A stretch of DNA of 64,000 bases. Origin: Betaproteobacteria bacterium (GTDB lineage: Bacteria; Pseudomonadota; Gammaproteobacteria; Burkholderiales; WYBJ01). Positions 49,324-57,962 of this stretch are shown in pieces (within the stretch, counting starts at the first letter, position 1; each line of letters opens with the position of its first letter). Where the stretch lies: the NCBI GenBank assembly GCA_009377585.1, contig WHTS01000015.1:1-64000 (forward strand). Reading direction: 5' to 3'. The translations under genes were made by a program, and so were the position numbers. The notes beneath the pieces were generated by a model that was given only the letters and a program-made list of their open reading frames with translations, had not been told where the DNA came from and searched no databases.

Positions 49324-52300
49324 GCCGCGCGTGCTCGGTCTCGACTTCGTCGCCGACGACAGCCTGGTCGGCTTTCGCCTCGAGCGTCTCGAAGTATTCA
49401 ACTGGGGCACCTTCGACAAGCGCGTCTGGACCCTTGCGCTCGGCGGCCGCAATGCGCTGCTGACCGGCGACATCGGCTCGGGCAAGTCGACCCTGGTCGA
49501 TGCCATCACCACGCTGCTCATCCCCGCGCACCGGGTGGCCTACAACAAGGCGGCCGGGGCGGAAAGCCGCGAGCGCACGCTGCGCTCCTACGTGCTCGGC
49601 CACTACAAATCCGAGCGCAATGAAGTCACCGGCGCGGCCAAACCCGTGTCGCTGCGCGATCCCAACAGCTACTCGGCGATCCTGGGCGTGTTCCGCAACG
49701 CTGCCTACGACCAGACCGTCACGCTCGCGCAGGTCTTCTGGATGAAGGAGCCCCAGGGCCAGCCCGAGCGGCTCTACGCGTGCGCGGAACGCGAGCTTTC
49801 CATTGCCGAGGACTTCGCCCAATTCGGTACCGATATCGCCCAGCTGCGCAGGCGATTGCGTGCGCGCAAGGTCGAGGTCGAAACGACGTTTCCGAAGTAT
49901 GCGGCGTGGTTCCGGCGCCGCCTCGGCATCGAAAACGAGCAAGCCCTGGAGCTCTTCCACCAGACCGTTTCCATGAAATCGGTGGGCAACCTGACCGATT
50001 TCGTGCGCGCCCACATGCTCGAGGCGCTCGACGTGGGGTCTCGCATCGAGGCACTGATCGGACACTTCAACGATCTCAACCGGGCGCACGAGGCCGTGCT
50101 CAAGGCCAAGCGCCAGGTCGAGCTGTTGACGCCGCTGGTGGCCGATTGCGACCGGCACGGCGAGCTTGCGGCCGAGATCGAGCAGATGCGTGCCTGCCGC
50201 GAGGCGTTGAAGCCCTACTTCGCGGGCTTGAAGCTCGCCTTGCTCGACCGGCGGCTGCAGCTCCTCGCCGAAGATCGCGCGCGCCTAGATGCCCAAAAAG
50301 CGCGGCGCGAGGAAGAACGCGATCGGCAACGCGCCGACGTGGGTCGGTTGCAGCGCGCCGCGGCCGAGCAGGGCGGCGATCGGCTGGAGCAACTGGCGGG
50401 GCAGATACGTGACCAGGAGCGCGAACGCGATCGGCGCCGGCAGCGCGCCGATCGCTATGCGGACCTCATGCGAGCGCTCGGCGAGACGGTGGCCGGCGAC
50501 GAGAGCGTTTTTCTCGCGCAGAAGAACCTCCTGGGCGAGCGGCGCGAGCGCCTCGGCGACCAGGAAGGCCAGCTGCAGAACCGGATCACCGAATGGGGCG
50601 TGTCGCTGCGCGAGGGCAAGCGCGAGCACGATGCGCTCAAGGCGGAGATCGCAAGCCTGAAGGCCCGGCGCAACAACATCCCCCTGGCGCAGGTCGCGAT
50701 GCGCGAGGCCCTGTGTGCTGCCTTGCACCTCGACGAGGAGGCGATGCCGTTCGCCGGCGAGCTCATCCAGGTGCGCGACGAGGCCGCCGACTGGGAAGGC
50801 GCGATCGAGCGTGTGCTGCACAACTTCGGCCTGTCGCTGCTCGTGCCCGAAGCGCACTACGCCGACGTGGCGGCCTGGGTGGACCGCACGCATCTCGCCG
50901 CTCGCCTGGTCTACTTCCGTGTGCGCCCGCCGCGTGCGGCGGATGCTCCGCAGCCGCATCCCGATTCACTGGTGCGCAGGCTCGCCGTCAAACCCGACTC
51001 GGCGTTCTACGGCTGGCTCGAACGCGAGCTCGGCCATCGCTTCGACTACGCCTGCTGCCAGACGCAGGAGCAGTTCCGGCGCGAGGTGCGCGCGCTTACC
51101 CGCGCCGGCCAGGTCAAAGCGCCGGGCGAGCGGCACGAGAAGGACGACCGGCACCGGCTCGAAGATCGCAGCCGCTACGTGCTGGGCTGGAGCAACACGG
51201 CCAAGATCGCCGCGCTGGATTCGCAGCGCCGAGCGCTGGAGCGGCGCCTGGGCGATATCGCTCACGAGATCGCCCAGGCGCAAGCCGAACAATCGAAGCT
51301 GCGCCAGCAGCTCGAAGCGCTGGTTGCGGCGGCGCAGTTTCAGGATTTCCACGAGATGGATTGGCAGGTCTGCGCGACGACGATCGCTCACCTGCAAGAC
51401 GAAAAGGCGCGTCTCGAAGCGGCCAGCGATGCACTGCGCGAGCTCACTGCCCAGCTCGATTCGGCGCGCGCCACGCTCGCAGCGACCGAACAGGCGCTGT
51501 CGGCGATCGACAAGGAACTGGGCAGTGTCGAAGCCAAGGCCGAAGCCGCGCAGATGCTGCGCGTGGATACCGCGCTGCTGGTGACGGAAATCGCAGACGA
51601 GCTGCGTACGCGACTCGAAGCGCTGCGCGCGCAAGCGCTCGGCGAGCATCAGCTCTCGGTCGAATCCTGCGACAACCGCGAGCGCGACTTGCGCGACGGC
51701 TTGCAGACGCGCATGGACGCCGAGGCGAAACGGCTGGAGCGCCTCGCGGAGCGCATCATCAAGGCGATGGCAGCCTTCAAGGAGGCCTACAAGCTGGAGA
51801 CGGCCGAGTTCGATGCGGCCCTCGAAGCGGCTTTCGAATATCGCGGGCTCCTCGCGCGCCTTGATGCCGACGACCTGCCGCGCTTCGAGGCCCGCTTCAA
51901 GGAGCTGCTCAACGTCAACACCATCAACGAGATCGCCAATTTCAATGCGGTGCTCGCGCGCGAGCGCGAAACGATTCGAGAACGCATCGGGCGCATCAAC
52001 CAGTCGCTCGATCAGATCGATTACAACCCCGGGCGCTTCATCGTGCTCGAATCGCAGCCGAGCCTGGATGCGGAGACCCGTGACTTCCAGGCGGATCTGC
52101 GGGCATGCACCGAAGGCGCGCTGACCGGCTCCGACGATGCGCAGTACTCGGAAGTGAAGTTCCTGCAGGTGAAAGCGATCATCGATCGCTTCCGCGGGCG
52201 CGAAGGGCTCTCGGAGCTGGACAAGCGCTGGAGCGCCAAGGTGACCGACGTGCGCAACTGGTTCCTGTTCGCCGCGAGCGAGCGCTGGCGGGAAGACAGG

Positions 52301-52678
52301 AGCGAGTACGAGCACTACTCCGACTCGGGCGGCAAGTCGGGTGGGCAGAAGGAGAAGCTCGCGTACACGATTCTCGCCGCGAGCCTCGCCTATCAGTTCG
52401 GGCTCGAATGGGGCGCGGTGCGCTCGCGCTCGTTTCGCTTCGTCGTGATCGACGAGGCGTTCGGCCGCGGTTCGGACGATTCGGCGCAATACGGGCTGAC
52501 GCTGTTCCAGAAGATGAATTTGCAGCTCCTGATCGTCACGCCGCTGCAGAAGATCCACATCATCGAGCCCTTCGTCGCCGCCGTGGGCTTCGTCCACAAC
52601 GAGGGCGGGCAGGCGTCGATGCTGCGCAACCTCACCATCGAGGAGTATCGCGCCCGCCGCGCCGAGTTCGCCGCATGA
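49316..52678 (+). CDS. jetC: Wadjet type I protein JetC (MukB/SMC-like ATPase)
   Basis: The 1,120-residue SMC-like protein has an N-terminal head with Walker [10 protein letters not shown] (residues 51-59), two long coiled-coil arms either side of a central hinge-like region (about 450-650), and a C-terminal head. The C-terminal head carries the ABC signature-type [19 protein letters not shown] (from about 1004) and Walker [12 protein letters not shown] (about 1041-1051). JetC is the loop-extruding motor of the anti-plasmid complex. I chose ATG 49316 because the protein from there matches the family's N-terminus ([12 protein letters not shown]); upstream codons are in the jetB shadow. All ATPase motifs look intact. 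Confidence 0.95.
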   Translation: MNEPRVLGLDFVADDSLVGFRLERLEVFNWGTFDKRVWTLALGGRNALLTGDIGSGKSTLVDAITTLLIPAHRVAYNKAAGAESRERTLRSYVLGHYKSERNEVTGAAKPVSLRDPNSYSAILGVFRNAAYDQTVTLAQVFWMKEPQGQPERLYACAERELSIAEDFAQFGTDIAQLRRRLRARKVEVETTFPKYAAWFRRRLGIENEQALELFHQTVSMKSVGNLTDFVRAHMLEALDVGSRIEALIGHFNDLNRAHEAVLKAKRQVELLTPLVADCDRHGELAAEIEQMRACREALKPYFAGLKLALLDRRLQLLAEDRARLDAQKARREEERDRQRADVGRLQRAAAEQGGDRLEQLAGQIRDQERERDRRRQRADRYADLMRALGETVAGDESVFLAQKNLLGERRERLGDQEGQLQNRITEWGVSLREGKREHDALKAEIASLKARRNNIPLAQVAMREALCAALHLDEEAMPFAGELIQVRDEAADWEGAIERVLHNFGLSLLVPEAHYADVAAWVDRTHLAARLVYFRVRPPRAADAPQPHPDSLVRRLAVKPDSAFYGWLERELGHRFDYACCQTQEQFRREVRALTRAGQVKAPGERHEKDDRHRLEDRSRYVLGWSNTAKIAALDSQRRALERRLGDIAHEIAQAQAEQSKLRQQLEALVAAAQFQDFHEMDWQVCATTIAHLQDEKARLEAASDALRELTAQLDSARATLAATEQALSAIDKELGSVEAKAEAAQMLRVDTALLVTEIADELRTRLEALRAQALGEHQLSVESCDNRERDLRDGLQTRMDAEAKRLERLAERIIKAMAAFKEAYKLETAEFDAALEAAFEYRGLLARLDADDLPRFEARFKELLNVNTINEIANFNAVLARERETIRERIGRINQSLDQIDYNPGRFIVLESQPSLDAETRDFQADLRACTEGALTGSDDAQYSEVKFLQVKAIIDRFRGREGLSELDKRWSAKVTDVRNWFLFAASERWREDRSEYEHYSDSGGKSGGQKEKLAYTILAASLAYQFGLEWGAVRSRSFRFVVIDEAFGRGSDDSAQYGLTLFQKMNLQLLIVTPLQKIHIIEPFVAAVGFVHNEGGQASMLRNLTIEEYRARRAEFAA

Positions 52679-53862
52679 GCTGGACGACACCGGGCGATCT
52701 CAAGGCCCAGCTGCGGCGCCTGTGGGAGCGTGGCGAGCTGCTGCGTGACGATGATGCGGCGCGGCCGCGCTTTCCGCTGCGGCTCACGTTGAAAACGCCC
52801 GGGTCGGCGGAGCTCGCGACGCAGTTCGAGGCCGTGCGGGCCTGGATCGCGGAGCTCACCGCGCTCGCGCAGATCCGGATCGAATGGCGCGAGCTTAACC
52901 ATCGCGTACTGGGCCCGCAGCGCGTGCCGCTGTCGGTCTGGGTCGACGACCGAGACACGGCGCTCGCTTTCATCGGCAAACGCGCCGAAGCTGCGCGCTA
53001 CGACGCGCTGCTCGAGTTGGCGCGCGGGCGACAAGAGGAGCTGCTGCCCTGGCTCGCTCGCCGTCCGCTGCAGGCGCTCGCCCTGGCCGAGGACTTCGAG
53101 CGGCTGCTGGGCGTGGTTGCGTGGATCGTTCGGCATCCGCAGCCCGGCGTGTATCTGCGCCAGGTCGATGTCCGCGGCGTGCACAGCAAGCTCATCGAGC
53201 AGAACCGTGGCGTGCTTTCGGAGTGGCTCGATCTCGTCCTGCCAGCCGCGGCGATCCGCGCCGAACGCTCGGGCAGCGCGCAGTTTTCCGAGCGCTACGG
53301 TTTCCTCGGCAAGCCCGTCCGTATCCGTTTTCGGGTGCTCGACTCGCGCCTCGCCCTGCTTGCCGGGCCGACGTGTCCGGACGTGACGCTGGATGCCGAT
53401 AGCTTCGCCCGGCTGCAGGCGCCGATAAGGCGCGCCTTCATCACCGAGAACGAGATCAATTTTCTGGCCTTCCCGCCGGTGGCAGAGGCGATCGTCGTCT
53501 TCGGCGCGGGTTACGGCTGGGAGGCGCTCGGCAAGGCGCGCTGGCTGGAACGCTGCGCTCTGCACTACTGGGGCGACATCGACACGCACGGCTTCGCCAT
53601 CCTCGACCGGTTGCGCGAACACTTTCCTCGCGTCGAATCGTTTCTGATGGACCGCGCCACGCTTCTCGCGCACGAAGCGTCGTGGGGCGAGGAAAACGAT
53701 CCGGTCGTGCACGATCTCGCACGGCTCACCGAAGCCGAGCGCGCGCTCTACGACGAGTTGCGCGACAACCGTATCCGCAAAGGCTTGCGCCTGGAGCAGG
53801 AGCGGGTCGGGTTCGCCTGGATGAGCGCTGCGCTCGAAAGGCTCGTGCACGAAAACGATTAA
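52675..53862 (+). CDS. jetD: Wadjet type I nuclease JetD (DUF3322/DUF2220, Toprim-like)
   Basis: The 395-residue protein starts with an ATG overlapping the jetC stop by four bases. Its N-terminal DUF3322-like half (residues 1 to about 190) has an arm for complex docking. Its C-terminal DUF2220 half has the Toprim-like acidic residues in [12 protein letters not shown] and [16 protein letters not shown] (Glu, then Asp-x-Asp), as in topoisomerase VI A subunits. JetD is the nuclease that cuts the plasmid once the JetABC motor has loaded. Acidic residues are present, so the system looks active. A long perfect hairpin begins six bases after the stop. Confidence 0.93.
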   Translation: MSWTTPGDLKAQLRRLWERGELLRDDDAARPRFPLRLTLKTPGSAELATQFEAVRAWIAELTALAQIRIEWRELNHRVLGPQRVPLSVWVDDRDTALAFIGKRAEAARYDALLELARGRQEELLPWLARRPLQALALAEDFERLLGVVAWIVRHPQPGVYLRQVDVRGVHSKLIEQNRGVLSEWLDLVLPAAAIRAERSGSAQFSERYGFLGKPVRIRFRVLDSRLALLAGPTCPDVTLDADSFARLQAPIRRAFITENEINFLAFPPVAEAIVVFGAGYGWEALGKARWLERCALHYWGDIDTHGFAILDRLREHFPRVESFLMDRATLLAHEASWGEENDPVVHDLARLTEAERALYDELRDNRIRKGLRLEQERVGFAWMSAALERLVHEND

Positions 53863-53867
53863 ACAGC

Positions 53868-53940
53868 GGGGGTCAGGTCTTGCTTGTTGCATGAACGACG
53901 TTGCACTCGGGCTGGATGCAACAAGCAAGACCTGACCCCC
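53868..53940. repeat. Hairpin element with perfect 25-bp arms after jetD
   Basis: The arms 53868-53892 and 53916-53940 are exact reverse complements around a 23-base loop. The terminal GGGGGTCAGGTCTTGC matches a family of imperfect-palindrome elements often seen near REP-associated tyrosine transposases, though none is encoded here. It could stabilise or end the jet transcript, but no T-run follows. Confidence 0.85.
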
Positions 53941-54032
53941 CGAGACGCTCCATCCTTTGGCCGATGATTTCGCCCGCTCCCCGGTAGAGACTTGCGACCG
54001 GCTGCTTGGCCGCAAGCTCAAAGGAGAAGCGG

Positions 54033-54986
54033 ATGAATCGTCTTGTCGTGTTCGCGATCGCCATCGCGGTCGCTTTCTTGTCCGGCTGTGCGCTCCCCGG
54101 TAGCAGGGGGCGCGCCGAGCTTCTCAATCCCCGGCCGATCCACGTGTCGGCGGATCCGGCCAGTGACGCTGCGAAGGCCGAAAACATTCCGGCAGACAGC
54201 TACTACAAGGCGCTCGAGCTCGCGCGCACGACGTACTCGGAGGCATCTGCGACCAGAAAGGATGCCGGTGCGATCGCCAACTACGTCGACGAGGGAATAG
54301 GCCTGGTCAATGCCTACTGCCTGCGTTGGTTTCATCGCATCGACGATGTACGGCGGCAGGTCGACCTGGAAGGCAGGGACTGGAACATCGTGCGTCAGTT
54401 GGGAACCGCGATTCTGGGAATCGCGGGCGCCAACTCGAACTGGGTGGCTGCCTACGGCGCGGGCAACACGGCCTACGAGGGCGTGCTGCAGAACTTCAAC
54501 GATTCGATCGTCGCCGGCCCGACCACCAAGAAAATCAAGGGCCGCGTGTTCGCATTGCTGGAGGAATCTGCGAGCGTTCTGCGTACGCAAGGCGCCGAGG
54601 GCTCGCTGCCGTTCCCGGAAGCGTACAGCCGCCTCGAGCGCCATGCCGACATCTGCACCTTCAGCACCATTCGCGAGCTGCTGGACTCGTCGCTTGCCCA
54701 GACACAATCCACGATCGACGCGAAAACGGGCGAGATCCGCAGCAAGCCGCGCGAGCTGGACGTGCTATCCGAGCCGGAGGTGACGGATCGCGCGGCAGCG
54801 ACTCTGAAGATTATCGCGTTGCTGCGGGATGGAGATCTGGAAAAGACTCGAGCCGCATTGGCCTTGCTCGGTCTCGTCGACGTGCCGCAGGACAATCTCG
54901 ACGAAGCCAGAGAGTCGCTGCGCAAGAGCTACCGCGAACGCCTGCGCGATCGTGCCCTCGCCGCGAAGATCAAGGCGCAGCTCTGA
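54033..54986 (+). CDS. Outer-membrane-type lipoprotein, hypothetical
   Basis: The 317-residue precursor has a lipoprotein signal peptide: MNRLVVFAIAIAVAFLSGCA, with the lipobox L-S-G-C at Cys19. The mature part is helical and rich in Ala, Arg and Leu, with no known domain that I recognise. A DNIxNxxDEG-like NYVDEGIGLVNAYC segment lies early in the chain. An AAAGGAGAAG ribosome site sits just upstream of the ATG at 54033. It is followed by a small unknown gene and a cell-wall hydrolase in the same direction, which suggests a co-expressed envelope-related group. Confidence 0.75.
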   Translation: MNRLVVFAIAIAVAFLSGCALPGSRGRAELLNPRPIHVSADPASDAAKAENIPADSYYKALELARTTYSEASATRKDAGAIANYVDEGIGLVNAYCLRWFHRIDDVRRQVDLEGRDWNIVRQLGTAILGIAGANSNWVAAYGAGNTAYEGVLQNFNDSIVAGPTTKKIKGRVFALLEESASVLRTQGAEGSLPFPEAYSRLERHADICTFSTIRELLDSSLAQTQSTIDAKTGEIRSKPRELDVLSEPEVTDRAAATLKIIALLRDGDLEKTRAALALLGLVDVPQDNLDEARESLRKSYRERLRDRALAAKIKAQL

Positions 54987-55030
54987 TTCTGCAGTCCGTT
55001 CGATGCCCGATTCCCGACAGGAGACTTGTC

Positions 55031-55321
55031 ATGTCCGAATACCTGATGAAGGTCAGCGGTTCGAAAACACTGGCACAGATCGAAAACGGCATCGCATCCG
55101 AAGAGGCGCTGGCCTCGAGGTTTCTGCGAAGCCAGCTCGCCGCCGTCGACGGTGAGATCACCAACGTCGTGACGTTCGTCGAGCTGGACGAGCTCCCGGC
55201 GGACGTCCGGGTCGTGCGCGGCGATGCGCCGCCGCCCGATGGCTTCGTGCGGCAGTGGAGCGGCGTGATGCTGGTCGAGGACAGGAACACGGTTGTAACC
55301 GTGTATCGCAAGAACGGTTGA
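55031..55321 (+). CDS. Small hypothetical protein (96 aa)
   Basis: The 96-residue product (MSEYLMKVSGSKTLAQIENG onward) is predicted to be soluble and mixed alpha/beta, with a C-terminal strand-rich part (GVMLVEDRNTVVTVYRKNG). I do not recognise a family. An AGGAG site lies ten bases before the ATG. It sits 44 bp after the lipoprotein stop and 16 bp before the hydrolase start, so it is probably in the same operon and may act with them. Confidence 0.6.
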   Translation: MSEYLMKVSGSKTLAQIENGIASEEALASRFLRSQLAAVDGEITNVVTFVELDELPADVRVVRGDAPPPDGFVRQWSGVMLVEDRNTVVTVYRKNG

Positions 55322-55337
55322 GAAGCGAGGAACCCTC

Positions 55338-56939
55338 ATGGCCAAGCTGCCCGCTTCGAAGATCGAATCCATCGCCAGAGGTACGTCGCAGGGCGTATGG
55401 ATCTGGCGTCTTGCGCGCATCCGCCCCGATTACCTCGACATGCTCGTTCGCGTGGGCTGCCATCGCGTCTATCTCAAATGCTTCGATGATCGCTCGGGCA
55501 ACGGCGCGCGCGATTTCTTCTGGGCGTTCCAGTGCACGCCGGAGATCATCGAGAAGTTTCTCGAACGAGGGATTGGCGTCGTGGGTTGGGGCTACCACTT
55601 CGACGAGCGTACGTCGATTCCTGTCGGCGCTGAAGTCGAGGCGATCGGAATGGCGATGGATTGCGGACTCGACGGCTACATCTTCGACGTCGAGGCCGAA
55701 GTGAAAGCGGCTTCGGCCAGAGAGCCGCTGAGCGAGCTGCTACGGTCGGTGCGCGAGGCGACCGGCGACAAGTTCGTCGGCTACACCTCGTTCGGCAATC
55801 CTGCTTTTCACCGGGAAGTGCCGTGGCGGCTGCTCGACGAGCATTGCGACATCGCATTCCCGCAGGTCTACTTCGAGAAGTGGACGTTCGGCGCGAGCGA
55901 CGACGCCGAAGTGCAAGCCGCGCTGCAGGCGCACCGGGACATGGAGCTTCGATCGCCTGTCTTGCCCATCTGGGGCAGCGAGGAGGACGCAGCGCAGCCG
56001 GCCCCGGCGGCCCGGCTGCAGAGCTATCTCACCCGCTTTCCGGGCTCTTCGATCTTTCGCGTGCCGAACGTCGGCCAGAAGGGCGAGGCGTGGAGCCTGG
56101 ATTACGCCGGTGGTAGCCCGCTGCCTCACTTTCCCGAAGACGGCACCACGTTCGATCCGGCGGCGCTCGTTCTGCCCCGGTTCACCGAGGAGCTCAGACG
56201 CGGCCCGAAAGGTCCGCCGAGTCGCGTCGAGCGGGTGAAGCTCGTTCAGCGTGCGCTTGCGGCGCGGGGTTTCGACCCAGGGCCGATCGATGGCGAGTTC
56301 GGTCAGGATACGGAAAGCGCGGTTCGGCGCTTCCAGATCGTCAATGCGCTCACGCCGGATGGCGCTGTCGGTCCCAAAACCTGGGTGGCCCTCGGCGGCA
56401 CGCTGCCGCCGACCTCGAATGTCCCGCCGGACTTCGCAAGCGCATCGCGGGAACGGCTTGCGAGTATCGCCGACGCCGAGGCGCAGCTCGGACTGATGTG
56501 GACCGGGCCTGACTCCGCGGCCGAGAAGTATCTGCAGCCGCTGCGCGAGCCGATGCGCCGGCTCGGTCACATCGGTGCGGCGCCCGTCTTCTACAATTGG
56601 TGTGCGGCCTTCGTAACGTTCTGCGCACGCCAGGCAGGCTACGCGATTCCCGATCGGCCCGACGGACGAAGTGCGACCATGGCATTGGTGGAAACATGGA
56701 AGGCCTGGGCGAAGTCGGAACGACGCTGGTTCACGCCCGACTTGGCGCCTCCTCAACGCGGCGATATCGTCTGCTTCGAATGGTTCGACGACGACAGGAC
56801 GCTGGATCACATCGGCGTCGTGCTCGAAGGCTCGGGCAACGGCGTAACGCTCACGACCGCCGAGGGAAATCGCAACAACAAGACGGTGAAGGGCGGCCGC
56901 AATCTCGCCAACGTGGCTGGGATCGTTCGATTGGCGTGA
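55338..56939 (+). CDS. Three-domain cell-wall hydrolase: glycoside-hydrolase-like, peptidoglycan-binding, CHAP
   Basis: The 533-residue protein has a TIM-barrel-like N-terminal domain (about 15-270, with YLKCFDD, GVVGWGYHF, YIFDVEAEVK and IAFPQVYF strands). A PG_binding_1 module follows (about 295-353, VQRALAARGFDPGPIDGEFG). The C-terminal CHAP amidase/endopeptidase domain has the catalytic Cys422 (YNWCAAFV), His491 (LDHIGVVLE) and a following acidic/Asn region (TAEGN). CHAP enzymes cut peptidoglycan cross-links. No signal peptide is visible, so export would need another route or lysis, as for phage or toxin effectors. No phage genes are near. Its neighbour is a lipoprotein. Confidence 0.8.
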   Translation: MAKLPASKIESIARGTSQGVWIWRLARIRPDYLDMLVRVGCHRVYLKCFDDRSGNGARDFFWAFQCTPEIIEKFLERGIGVVGWGYHFDERTSIPVGAEVEAIGMAMDCGLDGYIFDVEAEVKAASAREPLSELLRSVREATGDKFVGYTSFGNPAFHREVPWRLLDEHCDIAFPQVYFEKWTFGASDDAEVQAALQAHRDMELRSPVLPIWGSEEDAAQPAPAARLQSYLTRFPGSSIFRVPNVGQKGEAWSLDYAGGSPLPHFPEDGTTFDPAALVLPRFTEELRRGPKGPPSRVERVKLVQRALAARGFDPGPIDGEFGQDTESAVRRFQIVNALTPDGAVGPKTWVALGGTLPPTSNVPPDFASASRERLASIADAEAQLGLMWTGPDSAAEKYLQPLREPMRRLGHIGAAPVFYNWCAAFVTFCARQAGYAIPDRPDGRSATMALVETWKAWAKSERRWFTPDLAPPQRGDIVCFEWFDDDRTLDHIGVVLEGSGNGVTLTTAEGNRNNKTVKGGRNLANVAGIVRLA

Positions 56940-56991
56940 TGGCAGCGAACAGGCAGGGCGTCCGGAACATCCCGATCGCCCGCACCGATCC

Positions 56992-57888
56992 TCAGGGTTC
57001 GAGCGCCCGGGTTACGTCGTCGAACAGCTCGTCCACGGCCAGCCGGCGCGGAATAAGCCCTTGCCGATAGGTATAGGCCAGGGCGACGTCGAGACTGCGC
57101 CGCAGCGCTTCGACGCCGAGCGGGATGGGATCGATCTCGCCCGGCGCGGGTGCTCCGGCGGCCCGCTTGCTCTGCGCCAACAGTCGGAACACTTCCCCAA
57201 CCGCCTGCGGGTTAGATTTCGACAGCGATTCCTTGATCACCACCATGTGGTTCAACTGCAGCGCACGGTTTCGCTTCTGCCAGTCCGCGCCGGCGGCGAG
57301 CGGATCGGGAATCACGGGTTGGAGGCGAGGATCGTGCGGCACGCTGGCGAGAATTGCAGCGTCCAGCTCGCCGGCGAGCAGCATCGCCGTCGCGTCCTTG
57401 CCTTCCGCGGCCCGCTCGACCGTGGGCGGGTCGCGGTACTCGGCGACATGCGGCTCTTCGAAGCTCACCCAGCGCACACGATCGAGATCCAGTCCGTAGT
57501 CGTCGGCCAGGACGCCGCGGACCCAGGTGACCGTCGTCACCGAGTAGGCGCGTATGCCCACCCGCCGTCCGGCCAGATCGCCCGGACGAAGTGGGCCGCG
57601 TTCGGCGTTGTACACGAGGTAGGGATGCTGGCAGCGCGAAAACAATACGGCGGGCAACAGCACGAGCGGCTTTCCGTATGCCTTGGCCATGATGTAGGTC
57701 ACGAGGGCGAGCTCGGCAACATCGAACTCGAGTTGGCGCACGACGCGCTTGAACGCGGTGTGCGGCGCCTTCACGTCGGCGAAATCGAGCACGAGGCCGG
57801 GCGAGCGCACCTCGCCGCGCTTCAGCGCAAGCGTGCCCGGATAGTCGCCGAGTAGTGTCGACAAGCGGGTCGGTTCACGGTCAGACAT
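56992..57888 (-). CDS. Periplasmic-binding-fold protein, 4,5-dihydroxyphthalate decarboxylase-like
   Basis: The 298-residue protein has the two-lobed fold of NMT1/SsuA-like binding proteins and 4,5-dihydroxyphthalate decarboxylase (DHP family): FDVAELALVTYIMAKAYGKP, LAGRRVGIRAYSVTTVTWVRG, EGKDATAMLLAGELDAAILAS. It has no signal peptide, which favours a cytoplasmic enzyme or sensor over a transport receptor. The start at 57888 follows a GGGAGG site; ten more codons lie upstream in frame. It lies 74 bp downstream of the selenoprotein gene on the same strand, so they are probably co-transcribed. Substrate is unknown. Confidence 0.7.
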   Translation of the reverse strand: MSDREPTRLSTLLGDYPGTLALKRGEVRSPGLVLDFADVKAPHTAFKRVVRQLEFDVAELALVTYIMAKAYGKPLVLLPAVLFSRCQHPYLVYNAERGPLRPGDLAGRRVGIRAYSVTTVTWVRGVLADDYGLDLDRVRWVSFEEPHVAEYRDPPTVERAAEGKDATAMLLAGELDAAILASVPHDPRLQPVIPDPLAAGADWQKRNRALQLNHMVVIKESLSKSNPQAVGEVFRLLAQSKRAAGAPAPGEIDPIPLGVEALRRSLDVALAYTYRQGLIPRRLAVDELFDDVTRALEP

Positions 57889-57962
57889 CGATAGCCTCCC
57901 TTTGCGTTGCGCGAACATGTACGGTACGTCGGCATGACCTCTGCCGTCATCGTCGAGTCTCT

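Noticed and set aside
53868-53940. Rho-independent terminator of jetD
   Set aside because: The stem is very long (25 bp) with a 23-base loop and no T-run follows, so it is better read as a repeat element; it may still affect the transcript.
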